Positions 25,692 to 35,396 of a stretch of DNA of 64,000 bases are shown here, one piece after another (within the stretch, counting starts at the first letter, position 1; each line of letters begins with the position of its first letter). The translations under genes were made by a program, and so were the position numbers. Origin of the DNA: Candidatus Methylomirabilis sp. (GTDB taxonomy: Bacteria > Methylomirabilota > Methylomirabilia > Methylomirabilales > Methylomirabilaceae); NCBI GenBank assembly GCA_002634395.1, contig NSJM01000002.1, positions 1 to 64,000 of the forward strand. The letters run 5' to 3'. The notes under the pieces were generated by a model. That model had not been told where the DNA came from. It was given only the letters and a program-made list of their open reading frames with translations, and searched no databases.

Positions 25692-27095
25692 ATGGCTGAA
25701 ACCCTTCTTGATAAAGTCTGGCGAGCTCATACGGTTCGGGCGCTTCCTTCCGGACAGACGCAGCTTTTTGTCGGCCTGCATTTAATCCACGAGGTGACCA
25801 GCCCGCAGGCGTTTCAAATGCTGCGGGAGGTGGGGCTTACGGTCCGCTACCCCGAGCGGACCTTTGCGACCCTCGACCATATCGTCCCGACCGCCTCACA
25901 ACTCCGCCCCTTCGTCGACCCGATGGCCGAGGAGATGACCGCCCACTTGACCCGAAACTGCAAGGAGTTCGGCATCTCGTTCTTTGATCTGGACAGCAGT
26001 CGGCAGGGGATCGTTCATGTCATCGGGCCGGAGCTCGGGTTGACCCAGCCTGGCATGACCATCGCCTGCGGCGATAGCCACACTTCTACTCACGGGGCGC
26101 TTGGGGCGCTGGCGTTCGGCATCGGTACCAGCCAGGTACGCGATGTCCTTGCCACACAGTGCCTGGCGATGGCAAAGCCAAAGCTCCGGCAAATCCGGAT
26201 CGAAGGCAGGCTGGCGCGTGGGGTCTATGCCAAGGACGCCATCCTCACCATCATCCGCCGACTGGGCGTAATGGGCGGGGTCGGCTACGCGTATGAGTAC
26301 GCAGGCTCGGCCGTTACCGCGATGTCGATGGAGGAACGCCTGACCATCTGCAACATGAGCATCGAGGGCGGGGCACGCGTCGGCTATGTAAATCCAGACG
26401 TAACGACCTTCGAATACCTGAAGGGCCGCCTCTTCGCGCCGCAGGGTGAGGCCTTTGAGCGGGCCGTGGCCTGGTGGACGGGCATGGCGACCGATCCCGA
26501 CGCCATCTTTGACGATGTCGTGCTCCTCCATGCCCACTCGATCGAGCCCATGCTGACCTGGGGCATCAACCCCGGGCAATCAATAGGTGTGAGTGAGCGG
26601 ATCCCGCATCCACACGACGCACCCGATATGGACAGGACCGCCTGGGCCGAGGCGCTGGCTTTCATGGATCTGCAGTCCGGCCAGCCGATCGCCGGAACGC
26701 CGATCGATGTCGCCTTCATCGGCTCCTGCACCAACGGACGTCTTTCTGACTTGCGGGTTGCGGCTGAGGTTGTCCGGGGGCGCAAGGTGGCGAAGGGTAT
26801 CCGGGCGCTCGTCGTCCCAGGCTCCCAGGCAGTAGCCGGCGCAGCCGAGGCCGAGGGGCTGCGCGAGATTTTTCAGGAGGCCGGGTTCGAGTGGCGCAAG
26901 GCCGGCTGTTCGCTCTGTCTCGGGATGAATGAGGATAAGCTGACAGGTCGAGAGATCTGTGCCGCTTCCAGTAACCGGAACTTCAAGGGGCGCATGGGAA
27001 GCCCCACGGGGAGAACCCTCCTCATGAGCCCGGCTATGGTGGCCGCGGCAGCCATCCAGGGACAGGTCGCGGACGTGCGGGAGATGCTGCCATGA
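25692..27095 (+). CDS. leuC: 3-isopropylmalate dehydratase large subunit
   Basis: Aconitase-family protein of 467 residues, the size of LeuC. The [4Fe-4S] ligands are in [12 protein letters not shown] and [34 protein letters not shown] and [17 protein letters not shown] are further conserved blocks. With LeuD it isomerises 2- to 3-isopropylmalate in leucine synthesis; homoaconitase or citraconate activity of close relatives cannot be excluded. The ATG at 25692 gives the usual start [10 protein letters not shown]. It overlaps leuD by four bases. Confidence 0.94.
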   Translation: MAETLLDKVWRAHTVRALPSGQTQLFVGLHLIHEVTSPQAFQMLREVGLTVRYPERTFATLDHIVPTASQLRPFVDPMAEEMTAHLTRNCKEFGISFFDLDSSRQGIVHVIGPELGLTQPGMTIACGDSHTSTHGALGALAFGIGTSQVRDVLATQCLAMAKPKLRQIRIEGRLARGVYAKDAILTIIRRLGVMGGVGYAYEYAGSAVTAMSMEERLTICNMSIEGGARVGYVNPDVTTFEYLKGRLFAPQGEAFERAVAWWTGMATDPDAIFDDVVLLHAHSIEPMLTWGINPGQSIGVSERIPHPHDAPDMDRTAWAEALAFMDLQSGQPIAGTPIDVAFIGSCTNGRLSDLRVAAEVVRGRKVAKGIRALVVPGSQAVAGAAEAEGLREIFQEAGFEWRKAGCSLCLGMNEDKLTGREICAASSNRNFKGRMGSPTGRTLLMSPAMVAAAAIQGQVADVREMLP

Positions 27096-27688
27096 GGCAG
27101 GACGATCTTCGACGCGAGATCCGCGGTCGCGCGATTTCGCTGCCAGGCAACGATATCGATACCGATCGGATCATCCCCGCCCGCTTTCTGAAATGCATCA
27201 CCTTCGAGGGGCTTGAGGCGCACGTCTTTGAGGACGACCGTCGGCAGAGGCCGGATCACCCGTTCAATCAGGCCAGGTACCAGGGGGCAACGATCCTGGT
27301 CGTCGGTCAAAACTTCGGCTGCGGCTCCTCGCGAGAGCATGCGCCGGAAGCACTTAGGCGCTGGGGCATCCGAGGTATCGTGGGTGAGTCGTTCGCCGAG
27401 ATCTTCTTCGGCAACTGTACGGCGATTGGGCTCCCTTGTCTGACGCTGGATGCCGAAGGCGTTGCCTTGCTGGGAGAGATCGTGTTGCGGCGTCCGGAGC
27501 AGGAAGTCCTGCTGGATATCGAACACCGACTGGTTCGTGTCGGCGAACGGAGCATCCCGGCCATGATCCCGAATGGCACTCGCAATCAGTTCCTGACGGG
27601 GACCTGGAACGCCACGGGCGTCCTGCTGGAGGCGGAACATGAAATCGACCGGATTGCCAGGAGCCTCCCCTACATCTCCGGGCACTGA
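27092..27688 (+). CDS. leuD: 3-isopropylmalate dehydratase small subunit
   Basis: The swivel-domain partner of LeuC, 198 residues. [39 protein letters not shown] and [18 protein letters not shown] are the family motifs. Its start overlaps the leuC stop (ATGA). Confidence 0.95.
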   Translation: MRQDDLRREIRGRAISLPGNDIDTDRIIPARFLKCITFEGLEAHVFEDDRRQRPDHPFNQARYQGATILVVGQNFGCGSSREHAPEALRRWGIRGIVGESFAEIFFGNCTAIGLPCLTLDAEGVALLGEIVLRRPEQEVLLDIEHRLVRVGERSIPAMIPNGTRNQFLTGTWNATGVLLEAEHEIDRIARSLPYISGH

Positions 27689-27806
27689 AGTGCCGATCGT
27701 TCTGGCCCACCAGATCGTTACCCGCTTCTAACCGGTCAGTATCCCAACACTTTCTTCTGTTATCCGGCTCCTACGGCAACGCCAGCACATACTCAGAGAT
27801 TGCCAG

Positions 27807-28235
27807 CTACTTCACCACGTACCCACGCGCGCTCATGCAGGCGGCATAGGCTCGATCGAATCCTCCCTGGCTCTTCCCGTACGCGGTGCCCCCGCCGGAC
27901 AAGGCACCGCCGACCGCACCAGTGGCCGCCCCGACAGCCGCGCCCGTGCCGGGACTACCGGTTATCGCCCCACCAACCACCCCCACTGCGGCGCCCCCGA
28001 GCGCGCCCAACACCGCGCCGGCGCCGGCGCCCCTGGCGGTCTCCCCCCCACCGGAGACATATCCGGTCTGCTGTCTCGCCCACTCCTGGCACTCGGACTG
28101 ATCGCGATTAATCTGCTCTGGCGTCTGCCCATGCTGCGGATAGGCGTAGTAGTTAGGCCGCGACTCTGTCGTCGCACAGCCTGTGACCGCAATTCCAAAG
28201 CTCAGCATGAGAAGCCACGCGCCCATACGCTTCAT
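27807..28235 (-). CDS. Glycine-zipper lipoprotein
   Basis: A protein of 142 residues with a lipoprotein signal ending at a Cys (IAVTGCATTES). The middle (about 65-118) is a glycine-zipper region (GAGAVLGALGGAAVGVVGG and GAAVGAATGAVGGALSGGG) like those of SlyB or Omp-type lipoproteins. The C-terminal AYAACMSARGYVVK is a conserved ending of this class. It is likely membrane-anchored and may respond to envelope stress. GAGGAG precedes the ATG. A perfect 9-bp inverted repeat lies 42 bases upstream. Confidence 0.8.
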   Translation of the reverse strand: MKRMGAWLLMLSFGIAVTGCATTESRPNYYAYPQHGQTPEQINRDQSECQEWARQQTGYVSGGGETARGAGAGAVLGALGGAAVGVVGGAITGSPGTGAAVGAATGAVGGALSGGGTAYGKSQGGFDRAYAACMSARGYVVK

Positions 28236-28276
28236 CTTTTTTCTCCTCTTCTCCAGATTCAGGACGGATGCCGGTT

Positions 28277-28303
28277 ATGCTACCAAAGTCTTAATGGTAG
28301 CAT
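28277..28303. promoter_or_regulatory. Perfect 9-bp inverted repeat upstream of lipoprotein gene
   Basis: ATGCTACCA (28277-28285) and TGGTAGCAT (28295-28303) form perfect arms around nine bases. It could be a repressor site for the lipoprotein gene, or a transcript hairpin; there is no T run on either side. Confidence 0.45.
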
Positions 28304-28350
28304 GACGGCTCTGGACCTCGCAAGTTGTGTCGGAGGCCTGGGAAGAAACA

Positions 28351-28383
28351 AAACGGCCCCGGATAATCCATCCGGGGCCGTTT
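28351..28383 (-). terminator. Intrinsic terminator of glnA
   Basis: On the minus strand AACGGCCCCGGAT and ATCCGGGGCCGTT form a 13-bp GC-rich stem around a short loop, followed by TTTGTTTC. It lies 24 bases after the glnA stop. Confidence 0.85.
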
Positions 28384-28406
28384 GCAGAACGCAGAACCGA
28401 GAATGC

Positions 28407-29822
28407 TTAGATGTCGAAGTAGAGGGCGAACTCCCAGGGATGAGGCCGAAGGCGGATCGGATCGACTTCGTTCTTCCGCTTGTAGTCGATCCAGGTGTCG
28501 ATGAGATCCGGGGTAAAGACATCGCCCTTCAGCAGGAACTCGTGGTCGGCCTCCAGGGCGTCCAGAACCTCCCCCAGGCTGCCAGGCAACTGCTTGATGT
28601 CTTTCGCCTCCTCCGGCTCAAGCTCGTACAGGTCTTTGTCGACCGGTTGTCCAGGGTCAATCTTCTTCTGGATGCCGTCAATGCCGGCCATGAGCATCGC
28701 GCTGAAGGCCAGGTAGGCGTTGCAACTGGGATCGGGCGTCCGGAATTCGATCCGCTTTGCCCTCTCGCTCTTTGAGTAGAGCGGGATCCTGGCAGCGGCC
28801 GAACGGTTCCGTTGACTGTACACAAGGTTGATCGGCGCCTCATAGCCGGGCACGAGCCGTCGGTACGAATTCGTGGTTGGGGCGATGAAGGCGCAGAGCG
28901 CGGGCGCATGCGCGAGCAATCCACCGATATAGTAGCGAGCCGTCGCGGACAGATCCCCATATCCTCCAAGCTCCCAGAAGGTATTCTTGCCACCCTTCCA
29001 GAGACTCTGGTGGACGTGCATGCCGGAGCCGTTGTCCTGGAAGATCGGCTTGGGCATGAAGGTGGCCGTCTTGCCGTGCTTGCGAGCGGTGTTCTTTACG
29101 CAATACTTGTACCACATCACCCTGTCCGCCATCTTGGTCAGCGTGTCGAACCGCATGTCGATCTCGCACTGACCGGCCGTCGCGACCTCATGGTGGTGAA
29201 CCTCAATCGGAACCCCGACAGACTCCAGCGCCAACACCATCTCCGAGCGGAGGTCATGGAGCTTGTCCATCGGCGGCACGGGGAAATAGCCCTGCTTGTA
29301 GCGAGGCTTGTAGCCCAGATTCGGCTTTTCGTCCTTCCCCGCGTTCCAAAACCCCTCCTCCGAGTCAATGAAGTAGTAGCCGTGCTGGTAGCTCTGATCG
29401 AACCGAACGTCGTCAAAAACGAAGAACTCCAGCTCAGGACCAACGTAGGCGGTATCTGCGAGCGCTGTTGACGTGAGGTACGCCTCGGCCTTTTGCGCAA
29501 TATACCGTGGGTCTCGACTGTAGAGCTGCCTTGTAACGGGATCGATGATATTGCAGATCAAGACCAGGGTGGGAACGGCCATAAAGGGATCGATGATCGC
29601 CGTCGCCGGATCAGGCATCAGGAGCATGTCCGACTCGTGGATCGCCTGGAAGCCTCGGATGGATGATCCATCGAACCCGATCCCGTCCGTGAACAGATCT
29701 TCCGTCAACTCTCGGCTGGACATGGAAAAGTGCTGCCACAGACCAGGCAGGTCGATGAATCTGAGGTCAACAATCTTCACGCCTCGCTCGTTCGCCAGCT
29801 TGATAACGTCCTTCGGTGTCAT
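28407..29822 (-). CDS. glnA: Glutamine synthetase type I
   Basis: A class I glutamine synthetase of 471 residues. [54 protein letters not shown] and [17 protein letters not shown] are substrate and metal motifs. [15 protein letters not shown] contains the Tyr that GlnE adenylylates in GSI-beta enzymes, so covalent control is likely. Start chosen at 29822 ([10 protein letters not shown]), which follows GAAGGAGG; the frame extends upstream to 29855. It is downstream of glnB and ends at an intrinsic terminator. Confidence 0.96.
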   Translation of the reverse strand: MTPKDVIKLANERGVKIVDLRFIDLPGLWQHFSMSSRELTEDLFTDGIGFDGSSIRGFQAIHESDMLLMPDPATAIIDPFMAVPTLVLICNIIDPVTRQLYSRDPRYIAQKAEAYLTSTALADTAYVGPELEFFVFDDVRFDQSYQHGYYFIDSEEGFWNAGKDEKPNLGYKPRYKQGYFPVPPMDKLHDLRSEMVLALESVGVPIEVHHHEVATAGQCEIDMRFDTLTKMADRVMWYKYCVKNTARKHGKTATFMPKPIFQDNGSGMHVHQSLWKGGKNTFWELGGYGDLSATARYYIGGLLAHAPALCAFIAPTTNSYRRLVPGYEAPINLVYSQRNRSAAARIPLYSKSERAKRIEFRTPDPSCNAYLAFSAMLMAGIDGIQKKIDPGQPVDKDLYELEPEEAKDIKQLPGSLGEVLDALEADHEFLLKGDVFTPDLIDTWIDYKRKNEVDPIRLRPHPWEFALYFDI

Positions 29823-29907
29823 AGGACTGCCTTTCCTCCTTCTCGGGTCGAACAATTCGCCGTTGAACAGTTCATGCAGCGGTAGAATTCCCCGTTACCG
29901 CGCGCCC

Positions 29908-30294
<387 letters not shown>

Positions 30295-30345
30295 CTACCC
30301 CCACTCACGCTGCTACCATCAGCCTTTGTACCCGCCATCCGAACG

Positions 30346-30361
30346 AGCAAGTCGTATGCCA
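30346..30361 (-). promoter_or_regulatory. Sigma-54 (RpoN) promoter of glnB-glnA
   Basis: On the minus strand the sequence TGGCATACGACTTGCT matches the -24/-12 consensus TGGCAYR-N4-TTGCW, with GG and GC exactly ten bases apart. Predicted start of transcription is near 30335, about 90 bases upstream of the glnB ATG. Nitrogen control through NtrC fits the genes. Confidence 0.75.
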
Positions 30362-30435
30362 AGACTTCTAACACCCTCAATCCGTCGCCATCGTTCTGTT
30401 AGCCCGCCAAACCCGTAATCTTGGAAGCTTCCCCG

Positions 30436-30495
30436 TCATTTCTTCACTCTCTCGGTCTCCGGAGCTGTCCAATATTTAGGCAGGTCTTTGCCCAT
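30436..30495 (-). CDS. Possible 19-residue peptide downstream of galT
   Basis: An ATG at 30495 with AAAGAGG eight bases upstream opens a frame reading MGKDLPKYWTAPETERVKK. It starts 20 bases after the galT stop. The composition is protein-like but the length is too short for confidence. Confidence 0.25.
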   Translation of the reverse strand: MGKDLPKYWTAPETERVKK

Positions 30496-30514
30496 CTGAC
30501 CTCTTTTTATGCAG

Positions 30515-31513
30515 CTATAGCCGAGCCTCACGAAGATACCTGGCCGCATCCTCCGGTAGGACAGGGTTGATGTAAAACCCGGTCCCCCACTCAAACCCTG
30601 CAACCTTGACGAGGGTCGGCATAATCTCAATGTGCCAGTGATAATGATCTACCTCGGTCTCCTGGAGCGGCGAACTGTGAATCAGGTAATTGTAGGGAGG
30701 GTTAATGAGAACCTGATCCATTTTGCCAAGAACCTCCTTCAATATCCTGGAACAACTTACCATGCTCTGCTTCTGCGTGTCCTGGAAGAACGGCTCATGG
30801 CTTCTCGGAAGGATCCATGTTTCGAAGGGAAAGCGGGATGCAAAGGGCGCGATGGCGACAAACTCATCATTTTGCGCGATCACCCGGATCTCCTGCTGCA
30901 GTTCCTGGCGGATAATATCGCAGTAGATGCATCGATCCTTGTAATCGAAGTAGGCCTTGGCGCCGTCCACCTCTTCTTGAGCCCGCTTCGGAACGATAGG
31001 GGTAGCAATAAGCTGAGAATGAGGGTGTTCCAAGGAGGCGCCGGCCTGCTCACCGCGGTTCTTGAAGATCAAGATGTAACGAAACCGGTCGTCTTTCTTG
31101 AGATCGAGTATCCGGTCTCGATAGGCCCACAGGACATCCTCTACCCGTTCCTCCGGCATGGCGGAGAGCACGTCATTGTGGCTGGGGGATTCGATGATCA
31201 CCTCGTGAGCGCCTAACCCGTGCATCTTGTCATAGATCCCGTCACCCGCCCGATCCAGGTCTCCCTCGATCTGGAGCGCGGGGAACTTATTCGGCACAAC
31301 ACGAAGAGACCATCCTTTACTATTCGGCAGGTTACCGTTCTTGCGATAGGCCATGATCTCTGAGGGTGTTTTATCCTCATTCCCTGGGCAGAATGGGCAA
31401 AATCCTAACTGCCTCGGAGGCGGAGTAGCGGAAAAGTCCGAGGGACGCTTCCCTCGCTCTGTCGAAATGATGACCCACCGCGATGTGATCGGATCCTTGC
31501 GGAGTTGCGGCAT
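30515..31513 (-). CDS. galT: Galactose-1-phosphate uridylyltransferase family
   Basis: HIT-superfamily nucleotidyltransferase of 332 residues. Zinc ligands lie in FCPFCPGNEDKTPSE, and the active-site HxH is in SLEHPHSQLIATP. HEVIIESPSHN and the C-terminal DHYHWHIEIMPTLVKVAGFEWGTG-type segment (about 290-313) are also conserved. It swaps UMP between UDP-glucose and galactose-1-phosphate; some relatives use ADP-glucose, and no other Leloir genes are near. AGGAGGG precedes the ATG. Confidence 0.88.
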   Translation of the reverse strand: MPQLRKDPITSRWVIISTERGKRPSDFSATPPPRQLGFCPFCPGNEDKTPSEIMAYRKNGNLPNSKGWSLRVVPNKFPALQIEGDLDRAGDGIYDKMHGLGAHEVIIESPSHNDVLSAMPEERVEDVLWAYRDRILDLKKDDRFRYILIFKNRGEQAGASLEHPHSQLIATPIVPKRAQEEVDGAKAYFDYKDRCIYCDIIRQELQQEIRVIAQNDEFVAIAPFASRFPFETWILPRSHEPFFQDTQKQSMVSCSRILKEVLGKMDQVLINPPYNYLIHSSPLQETEVDHYHWHIEIMPTLVKVAGFEWGTGFYINPVLPEDAARYLREARL

Positions 31514-31611
31514 CCGGTTATTTCCCTCCTGATATCCGGAGATACCCTCGCTTGAAAACGCCTAACAGTAAATCACAGACCTGGGAATGTCAATGGGTAG
31601 GCGCTGAAAAC

Positions 31612-32034
31612 TCACCAGCGGGTAACCACGACACGTGCTCGCAATGCGTTGCTCGTATGACTCTGTTCATCCACTACTACGACTTCTAAGAACCTGATCC
31701 CCTCGCTCTCCCACTTGAGGCTTGTTTCGACATGCCCGATGGCTAGGCCGTACTTCTCCATTTTCAGGTTTAGGACCTTCGGCGTAAAGGCTGGTCTGTA
31801 GATCCAATCCCGAACCTCAGAGGGAAAGATGCGAGCTTCCACAACGTCGGCGTCAGTGTCCTCAAAATCAAAGGTGACCCTCACCTCTTCTCCGACCCTC
31901 ACCTTACCCGGCTCGACCTGGAGATTGGAGATGAGCGGGACACCCGGTCCTACCAAGGTCGGCTTGTTTCGCCAACTTGCACAGGCTGAAAGCGCCAAGG
32001 CCAGGACCCACACCAGCATTATCCGCTTGGCCAC
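31612..32034 (-). CDS. Predicted lipoprotein
   Basis: About 140 residues. RIMLVWVLALALSACASW is a lipoprotein signal with lipobox LSAC. The rest looks like one beta-sandwich domain (SNLQVEPGKVRVGEEVRVTF and FLEVVVVDEQSH), compatible with an Ig-like fold. I chose the GTG at 32034 because a GGAG precedes it and it gives a normal signal peptide; ATGs at 32070 and 32097 would overlap the end of pxpC. Function unknown. Confidence 0.65.
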   Translation of the reverse strand: MAKRIMLVWVLALALSACASWRNKPTLVGPGVPLISNLQVEPGKVRVGEEVRVTFDFEDTDADVVEARIFPSEVRDWIYRPAFTPKVLNLKMEKYGLAIGHVETSLKWESEGIRFLEVVVVDEQSHTSNALRARVVVTRW

Positions 32035-32053
32035 ACTCCACTCCAACGGTCCG

Positions 32054-33163
32054 TCATTGCTCTTCAGCATCCTCGGATTTCCTCTCCACCCCCTCAAGGC
32101 TCACCCGGTACGTCCCCCTTCCTCCTCCCACATCGACTCGATACGATTCGGCTCCAAGGCTTAATCTGTAGCTACCCCGCGCCTCCGGTAGACCCTGCCA
32201 TCCCTGCCGCAATGCGTCAAATCTTCCCTCGTAGGCCCGCAGGGCAGCACACGTCTCGGGCGCGGAGATCTGGCGGAACCGAATCACCTGCCCAGGCGTA
32301 GTCTGGCCCAATCGAAAGATGTCTTCTTGTACGACAACCGCAATCTTTGCGTAGCCACCCGTCGTCTGACGGTCGGCCAACAAGATCATTGGCTGACCGT
32401 CAGACGGCACCTGCACCGCACCCAGCGGGATCGAGTCAGAGATGATATCCGCGCCTGATCGGTGGGTGATCGGCGGCCCCTGGAGCCTGGCGCCCATCCG
32501 ATCCATCTGTGGCGTGAGACGATACGATCCGCTCAAGAACGTGTGAATCCCTTCAGGGGTAAACCGGTCCTCTTGCAGCCCGAGGACTACGCGCACCGTG
32601 AGGACCTCACTGATCGGCTCCACCCAGCCCGATGGCAGTCGGCGACCGCTGAGCGCCATCGGCCGTCGCCCAACCGGGTTGATCGGCAGGCAATCGCCTT
32701 CCCGCAGGGCCCGACCCTGCACACCGCCGAATGCGGCAGGGAGACAGGTAGAGCGGCTCCCGAGTATGACCGGAACATCGATCCCTCCCGCAATAGCCAG
32801 ATAGGCGCGCAGGCCACGCCGGGCACGCTGAAACTCAAGGATCTGGCCGCTTCGGATGCCGATGACTGTCCCGCGCTCAACCGGTTTCCCATCCACAAGC
32901 GGCTGCATGTCCGCCCCGACAATAGCAACGGTCAGGTCGGCGAACGCGCGGAGCGTTGGCCCTTCTGCGGTCGCCTCTAAGCCCGCGAATCCTTCCTCGT
33001 TATCAAGCAAAAGGTTGGCGGTCCGTAATGCGGTTTGATCCATTGCGCCGGACGTCGGCACACCATATCTCTGATACCCGATTCTGCCAAGGTCCTGGAC
33101 GGTGGTCAGGAGCCCCGACTTGATGACCTCAAAGGCGTCCACGCTGTTCGCTTTCGTACTCAT
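32054..33163 (-). CDS. pxpC: 5-oxoprolinase subunit PxpC
   Basis: KipA/PxpC family protein of 369 residues, with GLLTTVQDLGRIGYQRYGVP near the start, AYLAIAGGIDVPVILGSRST in the middle and ILLADRQTTGGYAKIAVV towards the end. With PxpA and PxpB it forms the ATP-dependent enzyme that opens 5-oxoproline to glutamate. The ATG at 33163 (MSTKANSVDAFEV) follows AGAGA; the frame could extend upstream into pxpB. It overlaps the end of pxpB by 35 bases. Confidence 0.88.
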   Translation of the reverse strand: MSTKANSVDAFEVIKSGLLTTVQDLGRIGYQRYGVPTSGAMDQTALRTANLLLDNEEGFAGLEATAEGPTLRAFADLTVAIVGADMQPLVDGKPVERGTVIGIRSGQILEFQRARRGLRAYLAIAGGIDVPVILGSRSTCLPAAFGGVQGRALREGDCLPINPVGRRPMALSGRRLPSGWVEPISEVLTVRVVLGLQEDRFTPEGIHTFLSGSYRLTPQMDRMGARLQGPPITHRSGADIISDSIPLGAVQVPSDGQPMILLADRQTTGGYAKIAVVVQEDIFRLGQTTPGQVIRFRQISAPETCAALRAYEGRFDALRQGWQGLPEARGSYRLSLGAESYRVDVGGGRGTYRVSLEGVERKSEDAEEQ

Positions 33164-33815
33164 GCGGTTCTCTTTGCACGAATCGGACCTTATCTCCCGG
33201 AAGGAGCAGTGTCGGCGCCTCGGCGGACGGGTCAAAGAGGCGTATGGACGTCCGGCCTATGATTCGCCAGCCCCCAGGGCTCTCAACGGGATAGATGCCT
33301 GTCTGTCTCCCACCGATCCCTACAGAGCCGGCCGGTACTTTGAGGCGCGGCGTAGAAAGCCGGGGGACTGTAAGTTGTTCCGCGAGGTCGCCAAGGTAGG
33401 GAAATCCAGCCATGAAACCCAGCATATAGACATGATACAGCGGCTCCGAATGGAGACGAACCACCTCATCTCGTGAAAGGCCGCTGTGGCGAGCAACAAA
33501 CTCGAGGTCGGGACCGTATTTCCCACCATAGACGGTCGGGATCTCGACTATCCTGGGCGTCTGGTCGTCTTGGTCATCTAATGAATCGTACAGCGTACCG
33601 ACCCGCTGCCCCAAGGCGTTACGGTCGATCGTCAGCGGATCGTAGTAGATCGCGAGCGATCGATAGGTTGGCACAGCTTCCAACACCCCCCTTACCCTTG
33701 CTCGTTCCAACGCCAAGCCCAGCGCCCGGACTTGCCGGTTTACAGCGAGATCGATCGCGTCGCCCAGATCCACTACCAGGCAGCTCTCGCCGCCGTCAAG
33801 ACACCTGATCGACAA
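33129..33815 (-). CDS. pxpB: 5-oxoprolinase subunit PxpB
   Basis: KipI/PxpB family. Family motifs are SLAIYYDP, VEIPTVYGGKYGPDL, YHVYMLGFMAGFPYLG and VGIGGRQTGIYPVESPGGW. No ATG sits at the expected position. A TTG at 33815 preceded by GGAGGAG gives 228 residues, the family size, and overlaps the pxpA stop by 20 bases; the longer frame from 33908 lies wholly inside pxpA. The unusual TTG start probably couples its translation to pxpA. Confidence 0.85.
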   Translation of the reverse strand: MSIRCLDGGESCLVVDLGDAIDLAVNRQVRALGLALERARVRGVLEAVPTYRSLAIYYDPLTIDRNALGQRVGTLYDSLDDQDDQTPRIVEIPTVYGGKYGPDLEFVARHSGLSRDEVVRLHSEPLYHVYMLGFMAGFPYLGDLAEQLTVPRLSTPRLKVPAGSVGIGGRQTGIYPVESPGGWRIIGRTSIRLFDPSAEAPTLLLPGDKVRFVQREPHEYESEQRGRL

Positions 33816-34581
33816 AGATCTCCTCCAGCGGCAAGGTCTTGATCCCAACCAGCGCCAGTCGCTCTCGAAGCCGCTTCGCAATAGCCGGCGCGCCGGGGGT
33901 ATCGCCATGCAGGCAGACAGTATCCACCGTGATGGAGATCATCCGACCGGTGATGGCGCGGACCTTTCCTTCGACCATCAACAGCACCTGATCAACCACC
34001 GCATCGGGATCGGTGAGAAGGGCGCCAGGCGCCGATCGGGAAACCAGGCTCCCATCTTCGTTGTAGGTGCGATCGCCAAACCCTTCCGCCGCCACCCTCA
34101 GCCCAGCCGCCTGCCCGGCCGACAGCAGCGCAGACTCTGGCGGCCCAACCAGGATCAGGGTGGGGTCAACTTCGACAATCGCCCCTGCAAGAGCTTCAGA
34201 TAGCGACCGATCCTGAGCGGCGTCGTGATAGAGGGCGCCGTGCAGTTTGACGTGCTGAAGCTGCATCCGCTCAGCCTTTGCAAAGGCGTAAAGCGCTCCG
34301 ATCTGGTAGAGGAGATAGTCCCTCGCTTCTCCCGGCGACAGCTGCATCGGCCGGCGACCGAACCCCAACAGGTCCGGATAGCCCGGATGCGCGCCGACCC
34401 TGACCCTGTGCGTCTTTGCGAGTGCGACGGTCCGTCGCATCACCTGTGGATCGCCACCATGCCATCCGCACGCGATGCTCACCGAGGTCAGATACGGCAT
34501 CAGCGCTTCGTCGTTGCCCATCGTCCACACGCCAAAGCTCTCGCCGACGTCGCTGCTTAGATCAATCTTCTTCCTGGTCAT
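33796..34581 (-). CDS. pxpA: 5-oxoprolinase subunit PxpA
   Basis: LamB/YcsF family protein of 261 residues. IDLSSDVGESFGVW, SIACGWHGGDP, VRVGAHPGYPDLLGFGRR and HVKLHGALYHDA are the conserved metal and substrate motifs; TVCLHGDTPGAPAIA is near the end. First gene of pxpABC, which salvages 5-oxoproline formed from glutamine or glutamate damage. Confidence 0.93.
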   Translation of the reverse strand: MTRKKIDLSSDVGESFGVWTMGNDEALMPYLTSVSIACGWHGGDPQVMRRTVALAKTHRVRVGAHPGYPDLLGFGRRPMQLSPGEARDYLLYQIGALYAFAKAERMQLQHVKLHGALYHDAAQDRSLSEALAGAIVEVDPTLILVGPPESALLSAGQAAGLRVAAEGFGDRTYNEDGSLVSRSAPGALLTDPDAVVDQVLLMVEGKVRAITGRMISITVDTVCLHGDTPGAPAIAKRLRERLALVGIKTLPLEEIFVDQVS

Positions 34582-34648
34582 GGTGTAGTTGGCTCATAGA
34601 GATCAAAAGTAGCATCCTTAGAGCGTACCTGCTCTCCCGTCAGGAAAG

Positions 34649-34677
34649 TTGACACAGTGTGGATTGTACACTATTGT
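34649..34677 (+). promoter_or_regulatory. Putative sigma-70 promoter of the ACT-domain gene
   Basis: TTGACA at 34649-34654 and TATTGT at 34672-34677 are separated by 17 bases, about 85 bases before the ATG at 34764. Confidence 0.55.
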
Positions 34678-34763
34678 GGCAATAGCTTGAAGCTCTTCGT
34701 GGAATAAGTGTTTCGGTTGGCGGAAGCGGCGGTTGAAACAGCTCACATGAAAAGGAGACGGTT

Positions 34764-35177
34764 ATGGCTGAGACGATTAAGCGCGTGGATTACTTCTACA
34801 TTGAGACCCCCAACAAGCCGGGAGAGGCGGCGCGTACACTCACCGCAATCAAGGAGGCGGGGCACAACCTGCTGGCCTTCTCCGGGTTTCCCAAGGGTCG
34901 GCGAGCCCAGATGGATTTCATCCCCGCCGATTCGGCAGCCTTTGCGAAATGCGCCAAGAAAGCCGGGTGTACGCTTAGCAAGAAGAAGAGCGGCTTTCTC
35001 ATCCAGGGCGAGGACCGCATCGGCGCTGTTGCCGACGTCCTGAGCAAGCTCGCGGATGCGAAGATCAACGTCACCGCCATCACTGCCGTCAGTGCCGGCG
35101 GAAATCGGTACGGCGCCATCCTCTGGGTCAAGGCACCCGACCTCAGGCGGGCCGCAAAAGTCCTCGGTGCCGCCTAA
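34764..35177 (+). CDS. Tandem ACT-domain protein
   Basis: A protein of 137 residues with two ACT-like halves. The first has YFYIETPNKPGEAARTLTAIKEAGHNLLAF, the second has GFLIQGEDRIGAVADVLSKLADAKINVTAI. ACT domains bind small ligands, mostly amino acids, and regulate enzymes; no catalytic domain is attached. AAAAGGAGA precedes the ATG. A terminator follows 30 bases after the stop, so it is monocistronic. Confidence 0.8.
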   Translation: MAETIKRVDYFYIETPNKPGEAARTLTAIKEAGHNLLAFSGFPKGRRAQMDFIPADSAAFAKCAKKAGCTLSKKKSGFLIQGEDRIGAVADVLSKLADAKINVTAITAVSAGGNRYGAILWVKAPDLRRAAKVLGAA

Positions 35178-35208
35178 CGTATTGCCGTGTAAAGGCGCAT
35201 AGGCGCCC

Positions 35209-35252
35209 GGCCCTTTGGGGTGAACTTAGCCCTGAAGGGCCGTTGTCTTTTC
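35209..35252 (+). terminator. Intrinsic terminator after the ACT-domain gene
   Basis: GGCCCTT (35209-35215) pairs with AAGGGCC (35235-35241), with a nested GGGGTGAACTTAGCCCC-like inner stem, and is followed by GTTGTCTTTT. Confidence 0.65.
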
Positions 35253-35396
35253 CATGGTCCCTCGTGGGTCTCGGCCGTAATAGACTGCAAGCTAAATTAA
35301 GGAGCCGCCAAAACGACTGACTTTGATGAAACGAGATAAGCCGAAAGGATTTTGCAGCGTTTTGGGTATGAGACGGTTTAGTTCAATTGTAGCCGG

